Positions 36,001-45,900 of a stretch of 64,000 bases of DNA are shown piece by piece. The stretch lies in NCBI GenBank assembly GCA_003116995.1, contig BDSL01000027.1, positions 682,001 to 746,000 of the forward strand, in the 5' to 3' direction. Every line of letters starts with the position of its first letter. Positions within the stretch are counted from its first letter, which is position 1. A program made the position numbers and the translations under genes. Source of the DNA: Yamagishiella unicocca (Eukaryota; Chlorophyta; Chlorophyceae; Chlamydomonadales; Volvocaceae). The notes beneath the pieces were generated by a model. That model worked only from the letters and a program-made list of their open reading frames with translations, did no database searches and was not told the origin of the DNA.

Positions 36001-37455
36001 GCCAGCATCAGCGGCGGCGTGGACAGCAGCAAATCGTCGTCGTACGCCGCTGCGGCGGCGCCGCCGCCCCAGCCGCCGGCGCCTGCGATGCCGGGTACGG
36101 CAGCGACGTGGGATCAGTGGTCCAGCTGCTGAAATGGATAAGGCCCACGGCCGGAGGAATATTGCGCGCGCACTTTGGGAGCGCCCGTCACTGATCTCCC
36201 CCCACCAACCCCCGTCATGCCACACCCCCGTCCGAAGACAATGCGCCAGCTATCCTATCCATGTCGCGTAGCCGGTTTTTATGCCCTGCCACCCCGCCCG
36301 TCCTCCCTCCTCTCAACCCCTCCGGGAGCTGGTCTGCCCCTCCCGGCGTCTTCCAAACTCCTCTCCATGTAAGTATGTAATTATCTTTGTTGAGGGAACC
36401 AATATGTAATTATCTTTGTTGAGGGAACCAATATGTAATTATCTTTGTTGAGGGAACCAATATGTAATTAATTATTTTTGTCGAGGGTACCAAAGGCGCC
36501 CGGCCCGGGTCTCCGACCCAGCCGTATTGCTATTTCCCTCTATCCCTGAGTTCATGAGTGCTGGTCGCTCCCCAACAATCTTGTCTCCATTCCTCGCGCT
36601 AACCGCCCCCACGGGCTTCCGAGTCTCCCTGCCGCCCCGGCAGCAGGCCTACAGGGGCACAGTGGCTCAGCGATAAGACTTAAAACACACATACACACGC
36701 ACATGCACACATACACACACACGCACCGTGGCTGTGGTACGACGCCTCCACCGCCGCCCAGCTGCCCGACCCGAGATCGTCCAGCACGTGAGGAAACAGC
36801 GCCGGCCCGGCCGTCAGCCAGAACAGGAAGGTGGCGGCCGCGGCGGACATGACGCCGTAGCAGAAGCGGCCCGCGACACGGTCGGCCAGCCGCTGCACCG
36901 GGGCCTCTCGGGACTGGGCGTCAGACACCAGGCGGGCGATGCCTGGGGGCGGGGGAGGGGTCACAGAAAAGAACCGGTTACTCGACACGGGAAGTGTAGG
37001 CAGAGGGCGGGTGGGCGAGAAGACCGGCTGACACGGCGTAGTAAACCGAGCGCGAAACCAAAATACGTTTCTCTTCCCAGAGTTGACGTGTTGGAGGAGG
37101 AGAGTTCAGGAGACGTGTGTGAGGAATGCATGCGGGAGGGCTCGGTTGCGGACGTGGTGTGGGCGGCAGAGACGGAGTCGCAGCACAGCGTGGCTTAGGG
37201 TTTTGGCGGCGGTGGCCGGCGCGCTCAGCACAGCCCCTTTATATTAATAATAATAGTGTCGCTGGGCGTAGCCCCTTCATCCCTCCGCGCCGGGCCGCAC
37301 CGCGGCGACCACCAAAACCTAAATGCCTTGCGACATGCACCCCACGATCAGGCGTGGTTAAAACACCCCCCCGCCCTCGAACCCGCCCTCTCAACACGCA
37401 GCAGCCAGCGCAAGGACTATGGATGGCACACTACGGATGGCAGGCACGAAAATCC

Positions 37456-37486
<31 letters not shown>

Positions 37487-40400
37487 CCGCCGACACTTAC
37501 CCGCCAGCGTCGATTTGGCCCCCGTGGCGGTGGCCCTCATCGTTATCGCCCCCTCGTACGACACCGTACCGCCCACCAGCCTGCTGCCCGGCCCCTTGGC
37601 CACCAGCGCCGACTCGCCGCTCAGCAGCGACTCGTCGCAGCAGCACTCCCCGGACACCACCTCGCCGTCCACCGGGACCTTCTCGCCTGGGGGGGGGAGT
37701 GGCATGAAAACCGTTGACACAGCAAGGACAGGATAGTTGGCGCAGCAAGGACAGGACAGTTGACGCAGCAAGGACAGGACAGTTGACGCAGCAAGGACAG
37801 GACAGTTGACGCAGCAAGGACAGGATAGTTGGCGCAGCAAGGACAGGATAGTTGACGCAGCAAGGACAGGACAGTTGACGCAGCAAGGACAGGACAGTTG
37901 ACGCAGCAAGGACAGGATAGTTGACGCATGGTCGGGTGGGAGGGGAAGGGAAGGGAGGGGGGGTCTGAGCCAAAGTTGTGAAGAGGAGGAAAGGAGAAGA
38001 TGTCCCAGCCCAAGGACAGTGTGTGTATGGGGGGCGCTTGCGGGAGGAGGGGTTTGCGGGAGGAGGGGTTTGCGGGAGGAGGGGTTTGCGGGAGGAGGGG
38101 TTTGCGGGAGGAGGGGTTTGCGGGAGGAGGGGTTTGCGGGAGGAGGGGTTTGCGGGAGGAGGGGTTTGCGGGAGGAGGGGTTTGCGGGAGGAGGGGTTTG
38201 CGGGAGGAGGGGTTTGCGGGAGGAGGGGTTTGCGGGAGGAGGGGTTTGCGGGAGGAGGGGTTTGCGGGAGGAGGGGTTTGCGGGAGGAGGGGTTTGTGGG
38301 AGGGGGGGAGGGGTTTGCGGGAGGAGGGGTTTGCGGGAGGAGGGGTTTGCGGGAGGAGGGGTTTGCGGGAGGAGGGGTTTGCGGGAGGAGGGGTTTGCGG
38401 GAGGAGGGGTTTGCGGGAGGAGGGGTTTGCGGGAGGAGGGGTTTGCGGGAGGAGGGGTTTGCGGGAGGAGGGGTTTGCGGGAGGAGGGGTTTGCGGGAGG
38501 AGGGGTTTGCGGGAGGAGGGGTTTGCGGGTCCCGGCGCGCCGCTGTTTGTATCGTGATCTGGGGAGAGAGCAGCACGTGCGTGGGGACTAAGAGAATAGT
38601 GTTTTCCAAGGTACTTCTAGGGGAACTACATTGGACTTAACACTGCATCAGCCGGTTAGCCTGCTGTTCTGCGTAGCAGATACGCCAACGCACATATTCT
38701 TACCCACACACCGATGCACAGCACCTACCCGGCAGCACCCGCAGCACGTCCCCGGCCCGTACGCTGCTGGTGGGGACCTCAAGGTATTCCACGGAGGGAG
38801 TTGCGGCGGTGGCGGCGGCGGCGGCGGCCCCCGCCTTGGGCGCACCCGGCGGGGCCGCACCCGGGTCGAGGACCAGGCGGCTGGTGGCGGGGATGAGGCG
38901 CGCTAGAGAACGCAGATCGGCAGCCGCTTGCACCTGAAAGGGTTTTCAGGGGTTTAAGAGTGTTTTAGGGATTTAAGGGTATCCAAGGGTTTTAGGGAGG
39001 GCGAGCGCGCGCGGGGAGAGGGGCATGGGAAACGGAAACCTCCCTCCCCGTCCGACGCCGGGGCTCCGAAACCCACCTTTGCCCGGGCCTCCAGCGCCCG
39101 CCCCAGCAGCACGAACGCCAGCAGCATGACGGGCTCCTCCAGGAAGGACGCGTCGGCCATCATCATAAGGCCCCCGCTGCCGCCGCCGCCGCCCATAAGG
39201 CCCGCGGCGCCCGCGAGGCCCACGGCGAAGGATGTGATGGAGCCCAGCCCTACCAGGCTGTTCATGTTGGGGTTGCCCGCGGCCAGGGACTTGAAGCCAT
39301 CGATGATGAGCCTGTCGGGTCGGGTCGGGTCGGGTCGGGTCGGGTCGGGTCGGGTCGGGTCGGGTCGGGTCGGGAACCCCAGCAGCGGATCGGGTTGGGG
39401 GACGCTTAGCGTTGGAAGCATTAAGTCAACGCATTTTGCACTGGACCCAGTGGCCAACACATGCTGGTACGACACGCGGGTTCGAGCTTCCCCCACTCCC
39501 CGCCGCCCCGCCTGCGGCCCCACCTGCGGCCGGGGCCCAGCAGCGCGAACGCGCCGAGCGCCCCACTGACCCGCGGGTCGGCCAGGGCCGCCAGCAGCGG
39601 CGCGTGCGCCACCTCGTGGTAGCCCATCGCGTGGAGCAGGTGGCCCGCGTGGTGGGCGCAGCAGGCGGCCACCAGCGCCCAGGCCACAGCCAGATCCACC
39701 AGACTGCGACGAGCCTCGTCCTGGGTGGCACCAGAGGGGGTTGGGGTAGCGCCGCAGGGAAGCGTGGGTTTGGTTTGGTTGGTTTGGGTTTGGTTGGATC
39801 TGGTCGGGGTGGGGTGGGGCGGGAAGAGGAGATCTGCAAACCGACAAGGGAGGAAGCCGAAAGCCGATGGGGCTGTGAGGTGGGTGGGTGGGGGTGGGAA
39901 GCTGCGGTGACGAAAGGAGGAGTGCCGGAGCACAACTCGAACAGCCCCAACAGCGCAGCCTTCTCCCCCGCTCCCGCGCCAGTCCAGCCCACACCCTGGA
40001 TTACGACCTTCGGCTTAAGTATCCCCAACCCAGTTCTCCAGCATGCATCTCAAAACGTCTGTTCTAAACGGTTTTTTCGGGCATCCACGGGTCTTCCTCG
40101 AACCCTCCAACCCTTTCACCGTAGGGGCTGGTCCCTCGGTGGCACCAGGCGGACGCCCCCACACGTCAATCCCGGCCCTCCCCCGCCCCCGCCCCCGCCG
40201 CCACCAACGACCAGTGCCGTACGGATCCACCTGTCGTACCTGGCGCTTGCGGTCGGCCTCGTCCGACGCCGCGCCCCCCAGTGGGTCGTCGGCCTCCGCC
40301 GCCGCCGACCGGAGTCTGGAGGGGAAGCCGCGGGTCGTCACGAAGGACGCGAGCGCAGGGCCCAGGTCGTCGGCGGAGCCCCTGTGTATGTACGAACATA

Positions 40401-41410
40401 GTACGGCAAACGTGTGGGACGAGCGCGCGCTGCACTGCATTGTCCGCGGGGCCCAAGGGGGTTCGAGGCGGGGCGCGCCGCTCCCGCGGCGTTGCCTCCC
40501 GACGAACCCCGGTTTGTCCCAGCGCACATGCACTAGTCTGGGTTAACACCTCTATGTACAGATATAGCGATGTACTGATGTGCCAATGTACCGATATAGC
40601 GATGTACCGATATACCGGTACCCCCAGCCTGTAGCGCAGTGTATGTGTCCTTTAGCGTCTTGCGCCCCGGCGATACTTTCCAACCCACATCTTGCCACAC
40701 ATCGCGTCTGCACCCACGCTAAACCTAGCTCCACGTGTGGACGCGCTGCCGTACAGTCCCTCCGTACACCCGGTGCCGTGTTAGCCTCATAAGTGAAGCG
40801 CACCTCACTTGCACCGCCGCCGTCTCCGTGAGCAAGTTGACCGCCGCAGCCGCCACCTCCGGCCGCGTCATCAGCATGCGCTTCACGGCGGCGGAGCAGC
40901 CGCCGCACTTCATGCCGCCAACCTGCCGGTGGGCAGGTCCAGGGAGGGGCGGCGGCGCGCGCATGCGTGCGTGTGTTTCAGGTGGTGACGAGTGAAGGGC
41001 GGGTAGCGTAGGGACGCGTAGGGGTGCTGAAGGGCGGGGGCGGGATGACGTGGGGGGGCTTATAAGGGAATCCGCGAATCCACGGCCGACAAACCGAGGG
41101 TGGCGGAGGTGATGTTCCAGCGGACGTAGGGGGGATGAGGTGGGGGGAATGAGGTGGGGGGGGGGTGAGGTGGGCGGGACGAGGTGGTTTACGAGCTCCG
41201 GCATTAACGAGCGAAGAAGGGAGTAATAGTACGGCGACGTTGGACCAGGGAAGAGACGTGACACGTCAGCCATCCCCCTCTCGCCACCCCACGTGGTGAG
41301 CACCCGGTGCCGCTCCCCACGTTCCCTCTCCTCGCCCACCTCCAGAAGCACCGTCTGCGCAACGGCATCCGCAGGAGAGGCGGCAGCGCCTCCCTCCGTC
41401 GCCTCCGCTG
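33036..41410 (-). CDS. Copper-transporting P1B-type ATPase (PAA/HMA/CTP family)
   Basis: Membrane pump using ATP to move Cu(I), about 900 residues without its first exon. Thirteen exons join in phase: 41410-41340, 40922-40804, 40381-40240, 39720-39524, 39311-39077, 38933-38729, 37686-37501, 36942-36727, 36082-35889, 35452-35374, 35052-34352, 33842-33677 and 33268-33036. Motifs in order: heavy-metal domain [15 protein letters not shown] (CxxC ligands), [12 protein letters not shown], actuator DESLLSGES, ion-binding [17 protein letters not shown] (CPC), phosphorylation [15 protein letters not shown]-binding [31 protein letters not shown], then YNVVGIPLA and [16 protein letters not shown] with the Cu-type residues of the last two helices. 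The set identifies the Cu(I) subgroup and is closest to plastid PAA1-like pumps. Three Cys (GECCC) precede the actuator loop. Introns are crowded with satellites and dispersed repeats. Confidence 0.95.
33880..34172. repeat. AGCAGCAGTCAGCAACAGGG-type tandem repeat in copper-ATPase intron 11
   Basis: Ten or more irregular copies of a 22-30 bp unit built from GCAGCAGCAGTCAGCAACAG and GGGGGCA fill the intron between exons 11 and 12. Confidence 0.88.
34196..34300 (-). repeat. Copy 2 of the ~100-bp intronic repeat (family C)
   Basis: Located in copper-ATPase intron 11. It shares GTCTTTCCGTTAGGG, TAGCTGCCCTTGGCCA and CAGGCCCGGTCAGAT blocks in order with 1618-1725 in the SBP gene, followed by CA-rich sequence. 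By eye it is highly similar, apart from small insertions or deletions. Confidence 0.85.
35493..35551 (+). repeat. Dispersed intronic repeat, copy 3
   Basis: GGGGTTAAAACCCGTATTAC, then CACGGGACAGGAGAGTTGGC and GCATGGCCGTCGG. It is antisense within copper-ATPase intron 9, about 40 bases from the acceptor at 35453. The block order matches the copy at 15883. Confidence 0.75.
35570..35632 (+). repeat. Dispersed intronic repeat, copy 4 (diverged)
   Basis: GGCATAAGACTGGTTGCACG, then ATGGCGCATTGTCTTCGGAC, in copper-ATPase intron 9 directly beside copy 3 and in the same orientation. Confidence 0.65.
36228..36293 (-). repeat. Dispersed intronic repeat, copy 5
   Basis: Read on the minus strand: GGGCATAAAAACCGGCTACG, CGACATGG, then ATAGCTGGCGCATTGTCTTC and GGAC. 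It lies in copper-ATPase intron 8 in the sense orientation. Its tail is almost identical to copy 4. Confidence 0.75.
36372..36493. repeat. 29-bp AT-rich tandem repeat in copper-ATPase intron 8
   Basis: Three perfect copies plus one diverged copy of a 29-bp unit (TATGTAATTATCTTTGTTGA plus GGGAACCAA), much richer in A/T than the surroundings. The plus strand of each unit contains TGTAA, but the host gene is on the other strand. Confidence 0.92.
36957..36990 (+). repeat. Dispersed intronic repeat, copy 6 (antisense, next to the acceptor of copper-ATPase exon 8)
   Basis: GGGGTCACAGAAAAGAACCG, then GTTACTCGACACGGGAAGTG. In gene sense it supplies the pyrimidine-rich stretch just before the acceptor at 36943, exactly as copy 2 does in PRXQ. 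Confidence 0.88.
37459..37489. repeat. (CA)n microsatellite next to a 5' splice site
   Basis: A CA run on the plus strand, GT in the transcript, begins about 12 bases after the donor of copper-ATPase exon 7 (37500). Confidence 0.9.
37698..37940 (+). repeat. 23-bp minisatellite nested in dispersed repeat copy 7
   Basis: It starts GGCATGAAAACCGTTGACAC, then about nine copies of a 23-bp unit (GCAGCAAGGACAGGACAGTT plus GAC), and ends GATAGTTGACGCATGGTCG. The flanks match the two ends of the dispersed repeat, so the array appears to have expanded inside it. It is in copper-ATPase intron 6, adjacent to the acceptor at 37687. Confidence 0.85.
38041..38527 (+). repeat. 16-bp G-rich minisatellite in copper-ATPase intron 6
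   Basis: About 30 copies of TTTGCGGGAGGAGGGG with one disrupted unit near 38290. Sixteen is not a multiple of three, so every frame reads the same 16-residue repeat and stays open on both strands. The G-rich strand is the template strand of the host gene. Confidence 0.95.
39312..39373. repeat. (CGGGT)n repeat at the acceptor of copper-ATPase exon 5
   Basis: About 12 units of CGGGT on the plus strand form the intron end. In gene sense, CCCGA repeats lead directly into the acceptor AG at 39312. Confidence 0.92.
40081..40102 (+). repeat. 22-base sequence shared with a RING-gene intron (family D)
   Basis: GCATCCACGGGTCTTCCTCG plus AA occurs here in copper-ATPase intron 3 and again, identical, at 17545-17566 in RING intron 4. 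Confidence 0.85.
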
Positions 41411-41911
41411 CTAGCGCGAGGACCCGACGAGGAGGTCCGAGGAGGGCCGGGGAGGGAGGGGCAGGGGAGGGGCAGGGGAGGGGCAGGGGGGGGCAGGGGA
41501 GGGATCAGCAAGGGCGGCCAGGAAATAGCAGCGCGCGTTGGTACAAGCGTCCGTGTGGGTTGGCCGTCGCACCTTCACTATCATAAGTTCGGCACGTTTG
41601 GGGCCCCCTCCATTCCCGCCCCAATCGGTTTCACTTCGCAGTGCCGACCTAGGGGTCTCCCCTCATGCCCCCGTGCCGAACTACGGGATTCCTTTCACCC
41701 CCCCGCCGACCCACATCATTTTCGCTGGTGGATTAGGGCGCAGCCGGCAAGTCTACATCAGTGGCGATAACTGATCTGGGTCGGGCTGCTACATGCACCG
41801 GGGTCGCACCACTTCCAACCTATCCGTGCTCCCAAAGATGCTTAGTGGAGCTGCAGGGGAAGTCATCCAGTTGGCCTTCCCTGGAGCTCACAGCGCGGTT
41901 CCCGCCCCCAC

Positions 41912-42386
41912 CCGCCGTACCCGGCTTGGCTACGGTCGTGGCTTCCGTTGCAGTTGCTCGCGTTGCCAGACGCGAGGAGATGGCGCAGCGTGGCCAGGAC
42001 AGCAGCGCCCGTCTGTGGCAGGCTCCCAGGGCGGGGAGCAGCGCCGCCCCACCTGATGCAGTCGTACTGCCGACAGGAAACGCACGATACGGCGCGGGGC
42101 ACGCTGCGGAGCTCGTTGGACGACTCGATCCAACGCAGTCCGCCAGGCATGTCAGCGACCGGGCTGCCAGCGGGCCGGCGGCAGCGCTCGTCCGCCCGCT
42201 GAGGGCAAGGCCCATCGTGCAAGGCGAAGGTATCATGCCTCCAGGCCGTACTGTCCTGGAAACCAAGCGACGCCCGGATGGTTTGAAAGCAGCTCTAGAA
42301 AGTGGGGAATGGATCTCAGCAGCTCGTACGGGGCTACCCAGGCTGTTCGCACCAAAGGGCATCGTCCTCGCCCCAGGCCAACTCAC
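41912..42386 (-). CDS. Candidate first exon of the copper ATPase (transit peptide)
   Basis: A minus-strand frame opens with Met at 42386 and is rich in Ser/Ala/Arg/Pro with few acidic residues (MSWPGARTMPFGANSLGSPV, later SSRLATRATA), like algal plastid transit peptides. A donor at 41911 leaves phase 1, exactly what the acceptor at 41411 requires. The joined coding total is then 3,219 bases, a whole number of codons (1,072 residues). No homology supports this exon and other donors are possible. A plus-strand frame over the same bases is the main competitor. Confidence 0.42.
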
Positions 42387-42975
42387 CCCGCAGGGTTTGG
42401 GTTTTGACTATAAAACTGTCACAAGATCAGCAGCAGGTCCTTTACAGCTGCGGATTACCTAGATGCAGACAATGGGACTGGACCTTTAATACCCTTGCGC
42501 TTCCTAACATGGATTACTGGCACTGAAAGTTCTTGCCTCCCCCTATTTTGAGGCTGACTCGTAAGCCAAACTGAGCTGGGCAGATCCGTAAACCTGCTGC
42601 AACATGATTGTGCGAGCCGTACAGCGACAAACTCGAGGGCGCAGACCGCGCAGTGTCCACAGCTGCCCTATGGTAGCACCATCGTAGATCACCATGACGA
42701 GTCAAGGTTATCTGGTGTTTATTTCAACCACAACTCTGGAGGATACGAACTTCTAGCTGTGATATGCTTCAAGAAACTAGTACTTTGAATCTTTCCAATT
42801 ATAAGTTGTTTCAACAACTCCAATTATAAGTTGTTTCATGCCACAACGAATGACCCCCGATACCGCCAGGTTGCCGTCTGAGCGTGTTTCCCAGTGATGC
42901 AACCCGATACTTGTTTCCGTCAAGACCCGCTGCTCTGCTGCGCGCCAACAAGTGCGCGTAGAGGACGACTATGGA
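42387..42975. promoter_or_regulatory. Divergent promoter interval (copper ATPase / 1,604-residue protein)
   Basis: If the first-exon call is right, these roughly 590 bases separate two divergent start codons and must hold both promoters. There is a direct repeat of TCCAATTATAAGTTGTTTCA at about 42795-42838. No GTAC-rich copper-response cluster was recognised by eye. Confidence 0.4.
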
Positions 42976-45900
42976 ATGAGTTGGTGGTCAACGTTGTGTG
43001 GGTGCCTCGCGAAGTCCGGTCCTGCGGGGGGCGGCCAGGAAAGTCATGCCGCGCCAGTTGGAGGCCGGCGCAATGACCAGCTTGGACGGGAGCCTCCTCC
43101 TCAAGACCCCCCAGCTGTTCCTAGCAGCAGCTATCAGCCAGAGACCTCCGCCTCCAGCCCGGCACCCGGTCCGCCGCAGCATCCCGGCGACCCCCGTACG
43201 CCTCAACTCGCGGCTTCGCCGCGCGCATCCGTTGTCCATGTCCGAGCCGACTTTCTCCCCAGTGACGCAGATGATCAGGCGGCAGGAGTCGGCTCCGGCG
43301 CTCACAGCGCTCCCGAGGGACCCGCCGTGGAGGCGCCGCTAAGCTCCCCTCGCCCCGCCGCAGCCGCAGCCACAGTCACAGCCACAGCCTCCGGCTCTGC
43401 ATCCGTATCCGTGGACGCGCCTCTCCCGACCAACTCGGCGTCGTACCATTTCATGAACAACCACTCCATGCACCCGTCCATGAACGACGACAACAACAGG
43501 CACTTCGCGTTCAACGTGCCCCTGGCCAGCATGGTGGACGCAGCTGCGCTGGCGGTGGCTACGGTTGCACGAATCAACCCCATGCCGTCACGCAGCTTAA
43601 GCAACTACCATGCAACTGCTTCAACCGTCTCTGCCATCGCATACAGCCGGCCCTCCTCCACGCCGCGCCACCCCGGCGATCTACCTGCACAGGTAAATGA
43701 ATTGCTGGGGCAGGGGAAGAGAAAGCCGCGGACGGTGTCGCTCGGTTTGGTCGGTTGGTGGACTAACCTGCGAGCAGAGCTTCGTAAGAGGGCATCATGA
43801 CGGGACCGAGATCACCACCACCACCACCAGTCCCGCAACTCGGGTATCCGGCTAGGCCCGGGAGCAGCACCGTGAACAGAACTGGAGGCACCCAGGAAGA
43901 TCAGCAGCACCACCAGCCGAGGGTACACACGATTGCCGCGCCCGGTGCTCTACGCAGAGGGCCGAGGGGGTTGGTGCCCCAAGAGCGCGCCAGGCCCTCC
44001 TAGAGGAGGGCCGGCGGCGGCAATCATGTCTATCTAGCCCCAGCTATGTGGTGCCAGCCACCCGTCACGCCTCGCGGCGTCTGCATCCGTTCCTTTCCCC
44101 TTCACCGCCCCTTCCACCTGCCCCTTCTACCTGCCCCTCCTCGCCTGGCCCCCCGCGCAGGCCATCCTGGACGAAAGCAGTACCGTCTCCATTTCCTCCT
44201 CGGATGATAACGACGACGGACTGCCGTCGCCGACAATGCCGGGAAGGGGGCACTTGGGGCCGGGTGGCTACGTCGACAGGGGCTTCCCCTCCACCCCCCG
44301 GGAGGCGCAGCGGCAGAACGCGGAGGAGGCGGCTTTTATACGGGGCACGTTGGCCGCGCTGAAGCAGGTGTGGAGGGACGGAGGGAGGAGCGAATCAGGC
44401 CGGTGAATCGACAGAGGAGGAGAGGGATGGGGGGCCGAATGAAGCCGGTGAATCCACAGCGGTGGGTGCGCTTGCGGGCTAGCCATGAGGGGTCCCGTGC
44501 TCGCACCTACCTGCACCTACTTGCACCTACCTGCACCTACCTGCACCTACCTGCACCTTCATGCGCCGATGGACGATGCCGGCGCGGGGTGGGATCATGA
44601 TGGCGGTGCCTGGGCTGCGACCTTGCAGGCTACCCTGGCGGGCTTCGAGGAGACTGGGGAGACGGAGGTGCTGCCGGGGCTCCCCCGGATCTGGTCCAAC
44701 CAGAGCAGCCACCGGGGCCTTGCCGGCATCATGGCATCAGCGGCCGGCGGCGCCACTGCGGGCAGCCAGGGCGGGGGCGGGGGCGGCGCGCCGAAGGCCT
44801 CCCTGGCTCTCAACCCGACCGTACACGAAGCGAACCTGGCAGCGCTCTTCAGCAGTGCCGCGGCCGCGGCGGCGGTTGGCGGCGCCCTGCACGCGCTGAT
44901 CCCAGTTCATCATCTCGCAGCGACGCCCGGTGCCGCTGGCGGTGGTAGCGGGACGCCGTACAGTGGGCACCAGAACCACAGCGGGCGGGGCTCCGTGTTG
45001 AGCGAGCGGTACTCGTTCAGCGGCCCCGCGTCGTCGCTGATGGCGGCAGCGATGGCGGCGGCGCCGTCCTCCGAAACCATGGTCACGGCCGAGGGACCGA
45101 CGGCAGCGGGGGGCGGAGAGGGGGCGCTGTCGCCGCTGCCAAGGGGCGGGTCGGGCTCGGCGCTTGTGCGTTCGCCGTTTGCGTTGCTGCCGCCCAGCAG
45201 CAACGCAACGAGTCCGACGCAGCAGCACTCGCCCGTGAGCCCGGCCCAGCACGCGGTACCCCGCTATGCTGACGTGCTGCAGCACATCTTTGCGCGCGCG
45301 ATGGCCGCACAGCAGCAGCTCAGGCAGCAGATGCTGCTGCAACAGCAGCAACCGCAACAGCAGCGGGTGCTACAGCCAGACCCGCCGTCGCCGGGGCAGC
45401 AGCAACAAGCGCTGGACACTTTGCGGCTACTGCCGCAATGGACTGGCCAGCAGCAGATGCTGCAGTCGGTAATGGAGGATGCGGGCGAGGAGGAGCTGCC
45501 CACGCAGAGGTTGCTTTGGGGGGTGTTCCAGCAGCCAGTACAGCCGTCACCACCGCAGCCGGAACTGCATGGATCGGGGGGAATGCAGGGGTTGTCCGAA
45601 GAGAGCGCAGAAGCTCGCAATGTAGCAGCCCGGCATGCGGGCGCGGCGCTGGCCGCTGGCCAGAGCGAGGCGGCTGCGGCGCTAGCGCCAGCGGGAACCG
45701 CGGAAAGCACGCCGGCGGAGGGCGGCGAGTCGAGAAGAGGCGGACCGTCGCCGTCGCTCAAATCTCCGGATGGGGGCGGCGGCAGCAGTAGCGGCGCCGC
45801 CAGTACGGCACGTTTGTTGGCGCCGCCAGAAGGCGCGGCTGTGGTGGCTGTGGCAGCAAGCGCTGCGTTGCAGCCGCAGCTGCACTCGCAGCAGAACGCC

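Noticed and set aside
37978..38640. Gly-rich and Pro-rich open frames of 185-370 codons
   Set aside because: The same 16-residue repeat appears in all frames because the unit is 16 bp. This is an intronic satellite of the copper ATPase.
41761..42462. 233-codon plus-strand frame
   Set aside because: No domain is recognised, and it overlaps the minus-strand candidate first exon whose donor phase fits the copper ATPase. Kept only as a competitor.
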